A stretch of DNA of 64,000 nucleotides. Origin: Atrina japonica (lineage: Eukaryota; Mollusca; Bivalvia; Pterioida; Pinnidae). The stretch covers positions 3,822,001-3,886,000 of the forward strand of contig BROG01000005.1 in the NCBI GenBank assembly GCA_030159075.1, given 5' to 3'. Positions 22,906 to 37,200 of the stretch are shown in pieces. Below the pieces are notes generated by a model. It was not told where the DNA came from. It made no database searches and saw nothing but the letters and a program-made list of their open reading frames with translations. The position numbers and the translations under genes are program-made. How positions within the stretch are numbered: the stretch's first letter is position 1; each line of letters begins with the position of its first letter.

Positions 22906-23724
22906 TGTAATCAGTGTGTATTGCAGGTCACATTGTATTGCAGTATTTTTCATTTTCAGAAATCCTGGTACATCATGCCACCCATTTCGAAGTCTTTTAT
23001 AAGCAGCAAATTAATTTACCATGTTGTGTTTATATGCTCATCATGAAATAGGGACGTAGTGTGGTATACTCTCTGTCTGTTAACTTTCCTCATGCTCCTT
23101 GTCACTGGTGGCACATCACTCTAATGCTTTCATGTCTCCACCAATTTTTATGAAACTTTGTCTAAAGATTCAATACAGATATACCTCAGACAAGTTCAAC
23201 AATGACCTGTGTCAGACTTAAAACAGATTGTTTTGCCCAAATATAACATATCTTAGAAAAAAAATTCCAAAATTCAACAACTTTCTTATTATTCATGCCA
23301 TTTTGTTGCACTTTGGTAGGCTACAGTCTCAAAAAGTTATCAACATATTTTAAAGGATTTTCTTAACACTGTCTTTTTTTCCCTTACACAATGGAAATAT
23401 GTTTGAAGAGGTAGTAGAGGCTAAATGTGAACTCTGAGACATACTGTAGTATTAATTAACTCATTTAATGATGAAATTGGCGATATTGTATTTTAAAATA
23501 TTAAAAGTCAAGGTCACTTTTGACTCCTATAATGACATTGCAAGTTGATGCCACACTTTACAGAGTCATTATTGACAGTTTCTCTTATAAATAACACCAA
23601 ATGGCGTCAAACGTTACAGACTGCAATACATTATTTTACTTGGCACCTAGTAGTTAAAAATAATATCACCAAAGTTTACAACAGGCATATTTTTCAAAAG
23701 ACATTCTTCACATACAGCTGACAC

Positions 23725-24095
23725 CAATCTAATTAAAAACCAATCTCTCACAGTAATCCGGTATGGTGTAATGTGCGGATGACTTCTTCTGGATGTGTAA
23801 TGTTCGACCAATGAAAAAGCAACTCACAAAATGAATGGCAAAGAGATATAATTTATTTCACAAAAAGGAAACCGTCTGTCTGCAAAATTCCATTTGATTT
23901 CTTTGGTGATTTGAACCTATCCAAGGTTAATATGACAAGAATTCTGTACTTCCAGATTTTGTGTGCTCAGTGTTGTTTATAATTTTAAAAATGTTTACAT
24001 CTCTTTGCATTTTGATTGCTTACAAGATCATACAAGTCACATTTTCAATGGTAAAAAATGACACGACTACAAGGTCATCCACATGTGATCCCATA
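23725..24095. repeat. dispersed repeat of unknown class, copy 2
   Basis: Diverged relative of 18430-18800 in the same orientation, in the intergenic space between the 3' ends of TMEM14 and PAK1IP1. No open reading frame of note. Confidence 0.6.
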
Positions 24096-24439
24096 GCAGA
24101 TTGTGTTAGATACCATACACGACATATCAGAAAACGAGAGCGATAAGAAATCCAGGTTCTGTCATAAAACAAAGCAAGACTGTCCATTTTCCAAAAATAG
24201 GGTGTTCAAATAAAACTTTTTATCTTGCACAGATTACATGCATAATCTTAACTCTAATATTTTTGTGCCAAAAAGTAGCCTGGCATCCCTGTTATGATTT
24301 AATTCAGACCCGTTTGTAGACATTTGTACGTTTTCGTTTGTACACAATATCAATTTTTGATGATAATATCTTTGCTCTTGATACACAAAACTAAAGCATA
24401 TGTATGTTTACATGAAGTGTCAACTTGTACTTTTTCAGT

Positions 24440-24915
24440 ATACAGTAATACTCACTTACAAAAAATTTCAAGCAACCTTATTCTTCAATGCATTATAAAG
24501 ACAGTTTGTTATAAACATGCAGCTAGAGTGAAGTGGGCTGAAGGGTTGTAATTCATTAAGAAAAATATCACTCTAAATTCAGGCTAAACTTCCCAGGTAG
24601 TAAAAAAAAAACTGAAATGTTTTTGTTATTTTTTATTTAAATAATTTATTTAATTGGAAAGTGGGCCTACTCATGCTTGGTAAAAAAGTCAAAAATTAAC
24701 TTCTGTTTAAATGATATTGTACTTCGATATAATACTATAAAAGACTTGGCTGGGGCATCAAGGGACATAGATATTGGTTTGTTATAAGCAAAAATTCATT
24801 ATAAAACTGTTTTTCAACTAAGAATATAAAGAGGTGCAGTCGGGGATAATCTATTGATTCGTTATGTGCATGAATTCATACAAACCAAGTTTGTTATATT
24901 CAAGTTTTACTGTAT
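24440..24915. mobile_element. possible CAGTAA-ended element
   Basis: Starts TACAGTAATACTCACTTAC and ends TTCAAGTTTTACTGTA, with TA at both ends. The terminal match is short. The interior contains TTGTTATAAGCAAAAATTC and TTTGTTATATTCAAG motifs. Non-coding. Confidence 0.45.
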
Positions 24916-25202
24916 ATAGAATGGCTGATTAAACGATCAATATTTTAAGTCTGAACTGATTGATTTTGGGCTTTTTATGTGAATGCCATAAAAACATGAC
25001 AGATTTAAAAAAAAAAAAGTAATTATCTAGAAGATTTAAGGCAACTGAAAAGGAAATTATTTTTTTATGTAGCTATTCAAAAGTTCTGAACCAAAAGTCA
25101 CTTTATAAAGATAAAAACACAAAACATATAAACAATGTGTAATTTTATTGCCGTGAATATATGTGTAGTTGATATAAATTTAATATAATCACTTAATTTC
25201 CA

Positions 25203-28200
25203 TCAGGTTTTCTGTTTCTTTGTTTTCAATTTTCTTTTCGTTTTCTTCTCTGATGAACTCACAGCAGCTGTGTTTGTGGCTTTTTCTGTTTACAAAGAAA
25301 ATATTAACAATGTGTTAGTAAATAAATATGTGATTCAAGTTAACAGCCAACAGTATATTTTTGTCTGTAGATAATGGTAGAAATAGCACACAGTAAATTT
25401 TTATGTTTGTAGATGGAGGCCAACAAACAATGATCATGGAGAAAATATTTTTTTGACAGTTTATATAAATTTTCTAATGCCTACTCACATGTTCTGTCTA
25501 TCTAATGTTTATCTACCACTCAAATACATATATGTCTAAAATTCAGACTTATGTACAACTTAAAGATACTGGTATCTCAGTAATATGAATAAAAAAAATC
25601 TTAAAAAGTACAAATAATCGTATACACACACTTAAGCATGTTACTTCACATATCCTTCAGAGTGGTCCTTGTCATATACTTAAGAAATGTCCAAAGATTA
25701 CACTGGACGATACACTGGTCATTAAATGTGATCTTTGCAGAATTTCCTAAAACTTAATTAATTATTCTTCCTATCATAAAAAGTATCTATCAATTAAAAA
25801 TATCCTTCACTGCATTGTTTTAAAAATCATGTCCCTAGAATGAAAAAAGAGCTTAAACATATGAGTTGCTTGTATATACCAATAAATTATATATAACCCT
25901 GGCAGAAAAATGTTGAATTACAGACTTTGAATTTTGAATCATGTTTTATGCCACACTTTAATGGTGGAGGAGAGAACTTGCCTACCAATGTACCTGTGAG
26001 GAGAACACCAGACTTCTGCAAGTAAACTGGCAAATTTTCTCACTAGATTCAGCTTTTGTTTGGGGGGCTCAAACCTAAGCTGACCAGAGACTTCATGGCT
26101 CAAAGTGCAATGCTCTAACCACTCAGCCACAAAGGCCCTGAATTACAGACTCTCTGATATTGTTTGTAGTTTATCAAGTTGATGAAATTATACATATCCA
26201 ACTAATGTCAAATAATATCCAAAAGGATAAGTATAAACAAATATAAGAATGGACCCTACACACAATAATCTGTGATAATTGACTTTTAATCATTACTTCA
26301 GAATCTTCAAAACCCAAGTTTCTTTCTAAATAAGATGCAATACATGTTTTTACATCAAACTTTATAAGAACAGCATGTTCTATATGACAACAATGTCCTC
26401 AGCTTACCTGACATGTCTATTTTCTTCTTTCCATTCAAACGTTTCAGTTCTTTCCTCTTAAGCTTCTGCTTTACTTTTTTGATATTTTTATCACTTATAT
26501 CTTCTGACTGCTGTTTTAACTTTTGTTTTTGTACAGGTTTATCCATATCATCAGACTCTTGTACTTTTGCTTTTTTTGACTTTTGACTTTTGACCTCTTC
26601 TACTACAAGGTCAGTGTCAACAGTCTCCTTGATTTTCACACTATCACCCACATCCTGTGTAACATTCTTAGGTGACATCACAGTTAAACAAGTCAATCTG
26701 AACTCTGTGTTATGGGAGGCTAAGAGCTTTGTAGAGACGGATCCCTGAAATTCAAACACAGACTATATACAAGATAAACATTACACATGTAGATCTCCCA
26801 TTGTTCACAGATTTTTCATTCATTTTAAAAGGGAATGATTTCCTTGTCAACCCCTAGGGTATTGACAAGCTACACGCGCTATGACGTCACAATACAGTTA
26901 ATGATGTAGGGTGTCTGTGGCGTCTAGAATGCAGTGCATAATGTCAGATTTTACTTGGGTAGATCTACAAATATATGTATTTAAAACATGGAAGAAAAAC
27001 AATTTCCCTACCTTGAGGGTATGACCAATTACAGTGAAACTTGTATATAATGACCTCATTAGGGACACAAGAAAACTGGTCTTTATAGGGAGGTGGTCTT
27101 TATATAGAGGTTGATTTGTACACAAATGGTACTGTTAGGGACAGCAAAAGGTGGTCTTTATACACAGGTGGTCACTAAAGCAGGTTTTACTGTAATCTCA
27201 ATCCTCAGAATTGTCATTCAAGAATCTTACCCTCAGATTGAGATTCCTTTGTCATACCCTCAAGGTAGGGGTAGATTCTATTTGACAAAAACAAGAGGTC
27301 AAAAAGGCCTGACTGTTCACCTGAGTAACCCCTTAAGGTCCCTACCCTACCTCAAGTAATAAAAATTCAATTTTCAACCCTCAGCTTAAAGCTCCTTCAT
27401 AACAAAAGTGAAGATAATATGCGATGCATTTTAGCTCATCTCTACAAAGTTGAGAGAGCTTTTGCTATCCCCCAGCATTGGCATCTGGTTAAAAAAATCA
27501 GGCTTATCTGCTTTTACTGCTCATACAAAGTGAATGTTATTTTGTGTTTAATGTTTAAATATTTTTAATGAGTTTTCAATCAATCTACTGTTATTACTAC
27601 TAATACTACTCTAACAACTGTGTGGCTGTCCACACTGTCAACAACAATATTAATTTAATGTAGCTGTGGTCATACATATATATACAGTATATATATATGT
27701 TATTTTGTTCCTGGAGTGAGTCTTTACCTTTTCTGTGTCAATAAATACTTGAAATACTTTGATAAATCCATCACTAGATGCTGTCACCAGGTAAGAGTTA
27801 TCTTCTCCTTTCTCATCTTCTGTCAACCTGTGACATATTTCCAAACCTCGGATCCTGTAATAAAAGATGTTCTCGTCATTTTCTATTACTCTTAACATTA
27901 TTTCTCCACATTATTTTCAGAAATAATGTACCTACATGTATATATGTGGTTTTTCTCAACTTCTACATATAAATTCCATGACATATGGGGAAATTTAAAT
28001 CTAACAAGAGATTAAACTTGAAATTTTCACAGTTTAATCAGAACTAAAAATCCTAGTTAGGTAATGATAATTTAAATATTGAAAATAACACCTTGTATAT
28101 CTCTGAACTCCATTTATGATTCAAAGTTGTATCTGTATTTAGACTACATTTTGCTGACTTAACTGTTTGTATCTGTATTTAGACTACACTTTGCTGACTT

Positions 28201-31200
28201 AACTGTTTGTATCTGTATTTAGACTACACTGTGCTGACTTAACTGTTTGTATCTGTATTTAGACTACACTGTGCTGACATAACTGTTTGTATCTGTATTT
28301 AGACTACACTGTGCTGACTTAACTGTTTGTATCTGTATTTAGACTACACTGTGCTGACTTAACTGTTTGTATCTGTATTTAGACTACACTGTGCTGACTT
28401 AACTGTTTATATCTGTATTTAGACTACACTGTGCTGACTTAACTGTTTGTATCTGTATTTAGACTACACTGTGCTGACTTAACTGTTTGTATCTGTATTT
28501 AGACTACACTGTGCTGACATAACTGTTTGTATCTGTATTTAGACTACACTGTGCTGACTTAACTGTTTGTATCTGTATTTAGACTACACTGTGCTGACTT
28601 AACTGTTTGTATCTGTATTTAGACTACACTGTGCTGACTTAACTGTTTGTATCTGTATTTAGACTACACAGTGCTAACGTACCTGTCTGTATCTGTATTT
28701 AGACTACACAGTGCTAACTTACCTGTTTGTACCTGTATTTCGACTACATTGTCCTGACTTACCTGTTTGTATCTGTATTTAGACTACACAGTGCTAACTT
28801 ACCTGTTTGTACCTGTATTTAGACTACATTGTCCTGACTTACCTGTTTGTATCTGTATTTAGACTACACTGTTCTGACATAACTGTTTGTATCTGTATTT
28901 AGACTACACTGTGCTGACTTAACTGTTTGTATCTGTATTTAGACTACACTGTGCTGACTTAACTGTTTGTATCTGTATTTAGACTACACTGTGCTGACTT
29001 AACTGTTTGTATCTGTATTTAGACTACACTGTGCTGACTTAACTGTTTGTATCTGTATTTAGACTACACTGTGCTGACTTAACTGTTTGTATCTGTATTT
29101 AGACTACACTGTGCTGACTTAACTGTTTGTATCTGTATTTAGACTACACAGTGCTAACGTACCCGTCTGTATCTGTATTTAGACTACACAGTGCTAACTT
29201 ACCTGTTTGTACCTGTATTTCGACTACATTGTCCTGACTTACCTGTTTGTATCTGTATTTAGACTGCCAATAACTTTGTTGGTTTCAATATCATGAAAAA
29301 ATATTTGTCCATCCTCTCCTCCATATGCTATAACTGTATCCTGTAATGACACGGGGATTATAAAACTTGACGTCTTGAAATCGGATATTATAGTGTCACA
29401 TTGTCTGACTATTTATACCACAAGATTAACAGAATTTTAATTACAAATTTATAATATCAGCTTAAAATACAAGTAGTCCACAAAGCTAATAAAATGGCTG
29501 TGTCTAGTTATAGCAAAGGTGAGAACAAAAAAACAAAACAAAAAAACAAAAAAAAACAACAACAAAACACTCACACACTAAATTAATAAACAAACATTCC
29601 GATAAAAAAAACAACAAATACACAAAAAAGATAGACGAGATATATTTATTTTAAAACTTACATTAACGAACACAATGCTGTTTATTCTTTTATCTGTTTT
29701 CCATGATGATTGTACTGTAGCAGTCTGTTCAAATTGATTTAAAAAAAAATAATAAAAGTTATTTCCCTTGAATAACTTTCCCTATTCATGATTATTTACA
29801 GTTATATATAATTTAAGTTACAAATTTGATATCTTACGACAAAATATATTTAACTACAAGGCATTATTGACAAAATTAACTTTCAGTTTCTCATATGACT
29901 TTATTGATAGGTGTGGACTCATAGGAATGAACCTTACTCATATAATTTTATTGATAGGTGTGGGCCCCTAGGAATGGACCTTAATCAAATGACCTTATTG
30001 ATAGGTGTAGGCCCAAAGGAATGGACCTTATTCATATGACTTTTTTGATTGGTGTGGACCCATAGGAATGGACCTTACCAATATTACTTTTTTGATAGGT
30101 GGGGACCAAGAATGAATCTTCCTCATATGACTTTTTTCACAGGAATGGACCTTACTCATGACTTTATTGATAGGTGTGGGCCAATAGGAATGGACAATAC
30201 TTATATGATTATACTGATAGGTGTGGACCCATATGAATGGACCTTACTTATATGACTTTATTGATAGGTGTGGACCCATAGGAATGGACCTTACTCATGA
30301 CTTTATTGATAGGTGTGGGCCCATAGGAATGGACCTTACTCATATGACTTTATTGATAGGTGTGGGCCCATAGGAATGGACCTTACTCATATGACTTTAT
30401 TGATAGGTGTGGGCCCATAGGAATGGACCTTACTCATGACTTTATTGATAGGTGTGGACCCATATGAATGGACCTATAAAGTTCAAGATAATCAGATTGG
30501 ACTGTAATAGTATGTACATACCTCAAGTTTGTACACATCAACCAAATTACTGGATACAACAACATAATATTCTCCTGTAGGTGACCAGAACACCAACTCT
30601 GCAACTAAAACAAGAAATCAAATATATATTGTAGATAACTAAAAAATCAAAGATGAAATGTAGATATAGTAAAATCCATATAACCTGTAGAGGTGGCATT
30701 TGAGAACCCATTCTTAACCTGGATGTGTTTAAATTTGAGGTAATATGGCATTATGACATTAAATTAAGTCATTATCCCTACTTGTGTGATAATTGTATCC
30801 AGTACTAGTGAGGAGTAGAATTATCTCTATGATACTGGGTAATCTAAAGGTTACTCTACCCAGAAAAAGTTATGTGAATGGGGCTACAGCAAGATATGAC
30901 CCAAACAAATAAAATCAACAAAGGGGAATAGCTAAAATAAAAAAGGCGGTAGCGGTAATTTTTATGTGACACTCCACCTTCTTTTCAAGAAGTACAAAAC
31001 ATGGGGAACCTATGCGAAAACAACTACACCATCACAGTGGTCCCTACACAATCAGAATTATAAATCCTACCAAGGTGGTCCATACACAATCAGAACTATA
31101 AATCCTACCAAGGTGGTCCATACACAATCAGAACTATAAATCCCACCATAGTGGTCCATACACAATCAGAACTATAAATCCCACCACAGTGGTCCATACA

Positions 31201-34200
31201 CAATCAAAACTATAAATCCTACCACAGTGGTCCATACACAATCAAAACTATAAATCCTACCACAGTGGTCCATATACAATCAGAACTATAAATCCCACCA
31301 CAGTGGTCCATATACAATCAGAACTATAAATCCCACCATAGTGGTCCATACACAATCAGAACTATAACTCCTACCAAGGTGGTCCATACAAAATCAGAAC
31401 TATAAATCCTACCAAGGTGGTCCATACACAATCAGAACTATAAATCCTACCAAAGTGGTCCATACACAATCAGAACTATAAATCCTACCACAGTGGTCCA
31501 TACACAATCAGAACTATAAATCCTACCACAGTGGTCCATACACAATCAGAACTATAAATCCTACCACAGTGGTCCATACACAATCAGAACTATAAATCCT
31601 ACCACAGTGGTCCATATACAATCAGAACTATAAATTCCACCACAGTGGTCTATACATGATCAGAACTATTTCAATCAAAAGAAGATGGCATAGAAATATT
31701 AGAATAGGAAGTAAACGATACAACTTATAGTTCTTTGTTATCATTATGTCATATACACTGATTCATTAAAACTGATTTAGAATTATTCCCTCATACAGGC
31801 CAGTAAATTGATAGTTGTACCTCTTTTAATATTTGTGATGTACGCTGATTTTCCTGTAACAAGGTTCCATGTTCGTAGTGTTTTATCATGTCCCACTGTT
31901 AAACCTAATCTGCCACTTGGATGTATAGACACACAGTTTACAGCACCACTGAAATTTGAAAATTAAAATTCATTTTTCATGATTCCCTTCACTCCCTGTT
32001 CTGTGTAACAGTCACAATTTACCTTTATACATGTATAACAGATTTATCATCTTAGCAATTTCAACTTCAGATTTATTTATTAAAGACAATTATCATTCTA
32101 TCAATGTCACTATGTACATGTATTTATGTTCTAAGACTCTTTTTGAAAATCATGGCAATATTTTGTATTACGATAACTGGAATACTTAACATGCTATATG
32201 ATAATCAAGATATACAATGTGTAAACAGGTTATAACCAAGGTGAATCTTTCAATTTAATAATCAGGGTCATTTAACAAAATCTGATTAACTCATTCACCC
32301 CTACAGACACATTTGGAATGGTTTAAGCCATTGATTTACAGAAGAGTCCATTGTTTTTCAGGGGTTGATGAGTTAACAGTGGGTATCACACATTTGCTAA
32401 ATGTTTACATGTTACATGCAGATAAATATCAAATTATTGCTCCTAAGTGAACCTGTAGTGTTTTAACTAATTGAAAATCAACGTTTATCTCTTTTATACA
32501 AGTGTTTTTTATTTCATTTATGCGAACAGATGTAGGTACATTCAAGTATATCATACAAAAATTCCCCAGATTTACTCATGATGATCTATTTGCCATCTGA
32601 ATATTAAATATCACCAAGAAATCTGACCAAGGTAAGCAAGTATCAAATATACAGCTAAACAGTTAAAAACTTCCTGAGTGTAACTTTGAAATACAGTGCA
32701 ACTTCCGAAAACCAATCCTTCTAAAAACCGATCACTTCCCAATACCGATCATGTTGCTGAAGTCCGGATTTTCCTCTATTATTTTATAGTAAAAAAAACT
32801 TCTAAAAACCGATCCCTCTAAATTCCGGACACCGGACAAATTTTTACAGTGAAATCGTGTTAATGTACTTAAAATTCCCTCCAAATAGCGACCTTGCCTG
32901 TGGCGACTTTGCTATGCTGTTCAACCGTGACAGAGATCATTAACACATGCATGATTTCACGACTGTATATTCCCATGTACACAAGTAATTTGCCTCGGGT
33001 CATTTCGCGTTTGTATAACATACTGTGTTTCGATTGATATTAAAGGTAATTAACTGGACGTTTGAAAAAGGATTTCTATCCGAATTAAACAAAGGTACCT
33101 TGATTTTTTTTAACTGCACGGCACACATTTCCAAACATATGCCTATCGATGCATAATTATAGAAATAATTTTCTGGTAAATGATGAATTAAAACATTTTA
33201 TAGATCTACCAAGCTGTTTATAGAGTTTGTTTTATTAAAACATTTATCGACAAGCTATGGAAAGTACTTACAAGTGTCCCGTAAGACAATTACTTGTAAT
33301 AAGAATCTAGGTCAAGTATTGATTTTTCAAGAGGCGAGCGAGAACACACGACACTGCCAACCATGCATGTTTACATCAGTCAAATTTCATAAATACTTTT
33401 AAATCAACAAACACTATTCAAATGATTAACAAAGTATGAATTGACAAAAAACATCGATAAGATACACGAGGTACGAAGGCAAGTATACAGTACATATAAA
33501 TACCGGAACAGACAGTAGTGTATAAAACCAGAACTGACCGGAATTACTGACTTTCTGTCAACTTCCAAAAACCAATCCCTCCGAAAACTGGACAAAATTA
33601 ATGGTCCGAACGAGGATCCTTTTTGGAAGTTGCACTGTATTAAGGAACTTTTGTGTATGACTCCGAGATCTAATTAACTCATTCACCCTTAAAGACACAT
33701 TGATTTACACAAGATTCTATTGTTTTTCAGTGGTTGATGAGATAAGATTCAAATACAAAATACTGATAACTCTGAGACTAACCGATGTCCCCTCAAGGTT
33801 TTAAGACATTCCCATGTAAATGACTTCCATATGCACAGAGATCCATCTTCACTGCAGCTGAACATATGACTATTTTTATAGAAGTCAATCCATGTTATTG
33901 AACCTTAAAAAAAATACAGAAAACACTGAATTAAAATCACAAACACACAAAAAAGAAAGCATCAAATTGCTACTTTTGTTGAATAAATCATTCATATGAG
34001 GTCAAACAATTTGGTTCCAGTAGAGATATATGTAGACTGCTAAAAAATATATAAATACAGAATTCAAAACCTGCTCAAGATAGCGATGCCACCTGTGTAA
34101 ATAAGGATATTAGCACTGTTTATAAAGACCAGTGAGTTTTTCAAGTACCATATTGTGATCCCTTCACTGCATACTTCAAACTAAATTGTCAAAATTCCTG

Positions 34201-37200
34201 TGTATAAGGGTCACCTGCACATAAAGGTCAATATTTTCCAGTCCCTTGGGTGGCCCCTATATACAGGTTTCACTGTAAATACAATGAAATCTCGTTATCT
34301 CATAATTCAGTGAATTCACCGAACCAGCCCAATTACTTCAAGATATCCAGATGACACGATTCAACTGTACATGTATAAAGATTATTTTTGTCTCTGGAGT
34401 TAAAGGTGAATCATTGATCTAGATATCTTTCGGAGCACATGAGTTCAATACCCATCACTTTCCAAATGTAGTGGGTATTTTTACTCACAAAATGTCTGTC
34501 AAGTGAGTATTTTCCCACTCTGTTACCATATTGTGATCTCCGGTGGACAAAATGATGAACTCAAATATATTTTTGTATTTTATTTTTACATATACATGTA
34601 CATGTAAACTATTGGCACCAAACTTTTTTTTATTGAAGACAAGTATCTCTGCCTATCTGTCAAAATTCTTCTGATGACCAGGGGCTTTTTTTACGAAAGG
34701 TCGTAAGTCCTAAATCCTAATTTTTAGTCCTAACTACCATGTCAATGTATCGCTGATTGGACAGTTCCATGACAATGAGGACTAAGACTTAGGATTTAGG
34801 ACTTACGACCTTTCGTAAAACGGGCCCCAGGCTGCTAAATAATAGTTATTAAACTATCTGCATGTCCACATTTTCAATCAGAACATCTTTGTAATTACAG
34901 GGATTTTCAACAAACTTTTGGGAAAGGGACCTGGGCCTTTTGAATTGGGAATTTTGGCAACATTTTATTGAAATTGGGAAATTTAGAAATACACAAAACT
35001 ATTTGAAAATACAAATGTACAAGAATTTCTTCAAATTCAATGTAATTTGACTTTAACTGGGATATTTCAACTGCAAACTGGGAAAAATACATTGTTTTTG
35101 TAATGAGAATGGGGCCTTCTTTTGGCTCCATATGATAGGGTGGAAAAATCCCTAAATTACTAATCAAAGATGGTTAATTCAATTTAAATCTGCAAGCTAT
35201 ATGTGGCTGTGATGCACAGTTTTGTAACAATCCGTGGGGTATCTGTGGGGTATGTGTATCAGGTAATGTATTATCTTGATGAGGTCAACAAAACACATTA
35301 ACACTACAGGGAATGAATTGTACACTTTATGATCAAGATCCATTTGTGGCAAACACACTCTTTTATTTTTCAGCAAGGAAAATTACGTCTGCCAGAGAAA
35401 TTACAGATCTGACCAGATTCAGCGTGTTTAAATTTACTCATCATATTGAAATTATTTAGGGTATCATATGCATTGATTTTAATTTGCTTGCATATCTATT
35501 GAATTTTTATGTGTAAAATGTGCAAATATGCAGCTTATCTGGCACAGTGGTGAAAAAAAAGGAAAATGAATATAGTAGGCTAAAATGTACAGATGATGCT
35601 TCACATGTTACACAAAATACCTGAGTGTTGATCTAATGATCCAAGCTGTGTCCTCTTTTTTAAATTAAAAAGTTGAATGATTTCATCAGTTCCGCCAGAT
35701 GCCAAAATCCCTTTCTTTGAGACTGCTACAGCTTTAATACAGCTAGTATGCGTATGATCTGTAAAGCTGTGTTCAAACTGATAGTCCTACAAAATATTTT
35801 GTTACATGAAGTCAATGTCAGATGTTGTATCTAATACTGGTACATGGCATTAATACTTCAGACTTACACTGTACATGTATATCTACAGAACATTGCTACC
35901 CCCAAAGAGCATAGATTTTAGTAAACATTACCATGACACTTCATTATAGATTATATAACGATACCATAAAATAATGAAATACACCATATAACATTTGTAT
36001 AATTTTTATGTTAAATTTACTGGTATGTCATCATTTAATGTACCTTAACCTAACAACCCATGAAAAACAATGGACTCATCTGTACATCAATGATTTTCAC
36101 TGTAGGCCAGACCAAATGTGTCTTTAGGGGTAAATGGGTTAAGTCTTAGGGTGCCTACCATTCACACTGGGCATGGTAGTACTGACCAAGCTTTGTCAAT
36201 GTTCCAAAAGTCGAACATAAACAGGACTGACAAATTGCAAAATACTTTCATTATAAATAAAAGATTCATTTTTTTATCCTGAAAATTCATCATTTGTTGT
36301 TTCTGATCAGTTTTAGGCCCACCATTTGAAAACATTGTTTCCTTAGAACATCAGAGTCCTAAATTCAGTCTATTGACAGTGTCTGCATTGAAAGCTGTTG
36401 AATTATGGGAAGGAACCTAGGTGCCAGACCAGTCCATCTGTGAATGACACCTTACCTTTGGTGGAACAGACTGGTACTCACCGGTCTGCTCCAGTGAGTG
36501 GTAAGGGCCCATTGTGCTCATGTCATTTCTTGATGAGGCACTGTGATGCTATAAGTATACATTGTATATACATTGTATTTCGGTATGAATTGTCAAACCA
36601 CTTCTTTATATGAACATCTAAGATAGAATAATTAAACATTCCATATCAAATGCATTTTGAAACTAGTAATACAATGTACATGTAATGTGAAACCATTTTC
36701 ATGTCATTTCTGTTATTATATTTTCATGTCTTTATACAAATATACCCTACCATAAAAATTATTTTTGATGCATTTTTTCACTACACTATTTTGCCTTAAG
36801 CTTGCCCAGCCTGTGTTTGACTGACCATGCAGGTGTGGTATTATATTAAAAATTATCAGTGTCGACAACATCATGAATGAAATGCAATGGGAAATAACTC
36901 CTACATTTGCTGTATGCTTTTGGTGATCATGTTAACTCATTTACCCCTAAGACACATTTGGACTGGTCTTAATCATTGATTTAAAGAAGAATCCATTATT
37001 TTTCAGGGGATAGATGATTTAAAAAGCCGGTTCCTTCTGATGAAGACAGGTGCAGATATTTAAGAAATGTTTTCCAGAAACCTTTGTGAGGTATTAATTA
37101 CCAAAAGTATATTTATTAATCTGAATACCTATATACCAGCATTCCAATAAAGGGTAACACAATACTTCTTGCCATCGTTACCTCAAACAATGAACACCCA

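Noticed and set aside
28124..29282. Regular 40-bp direct repeats that could suggest a CRISPR array
   Set aside because: Units are contiguous without variable spacers, and the setting is an intron of a eukaryotic gene.
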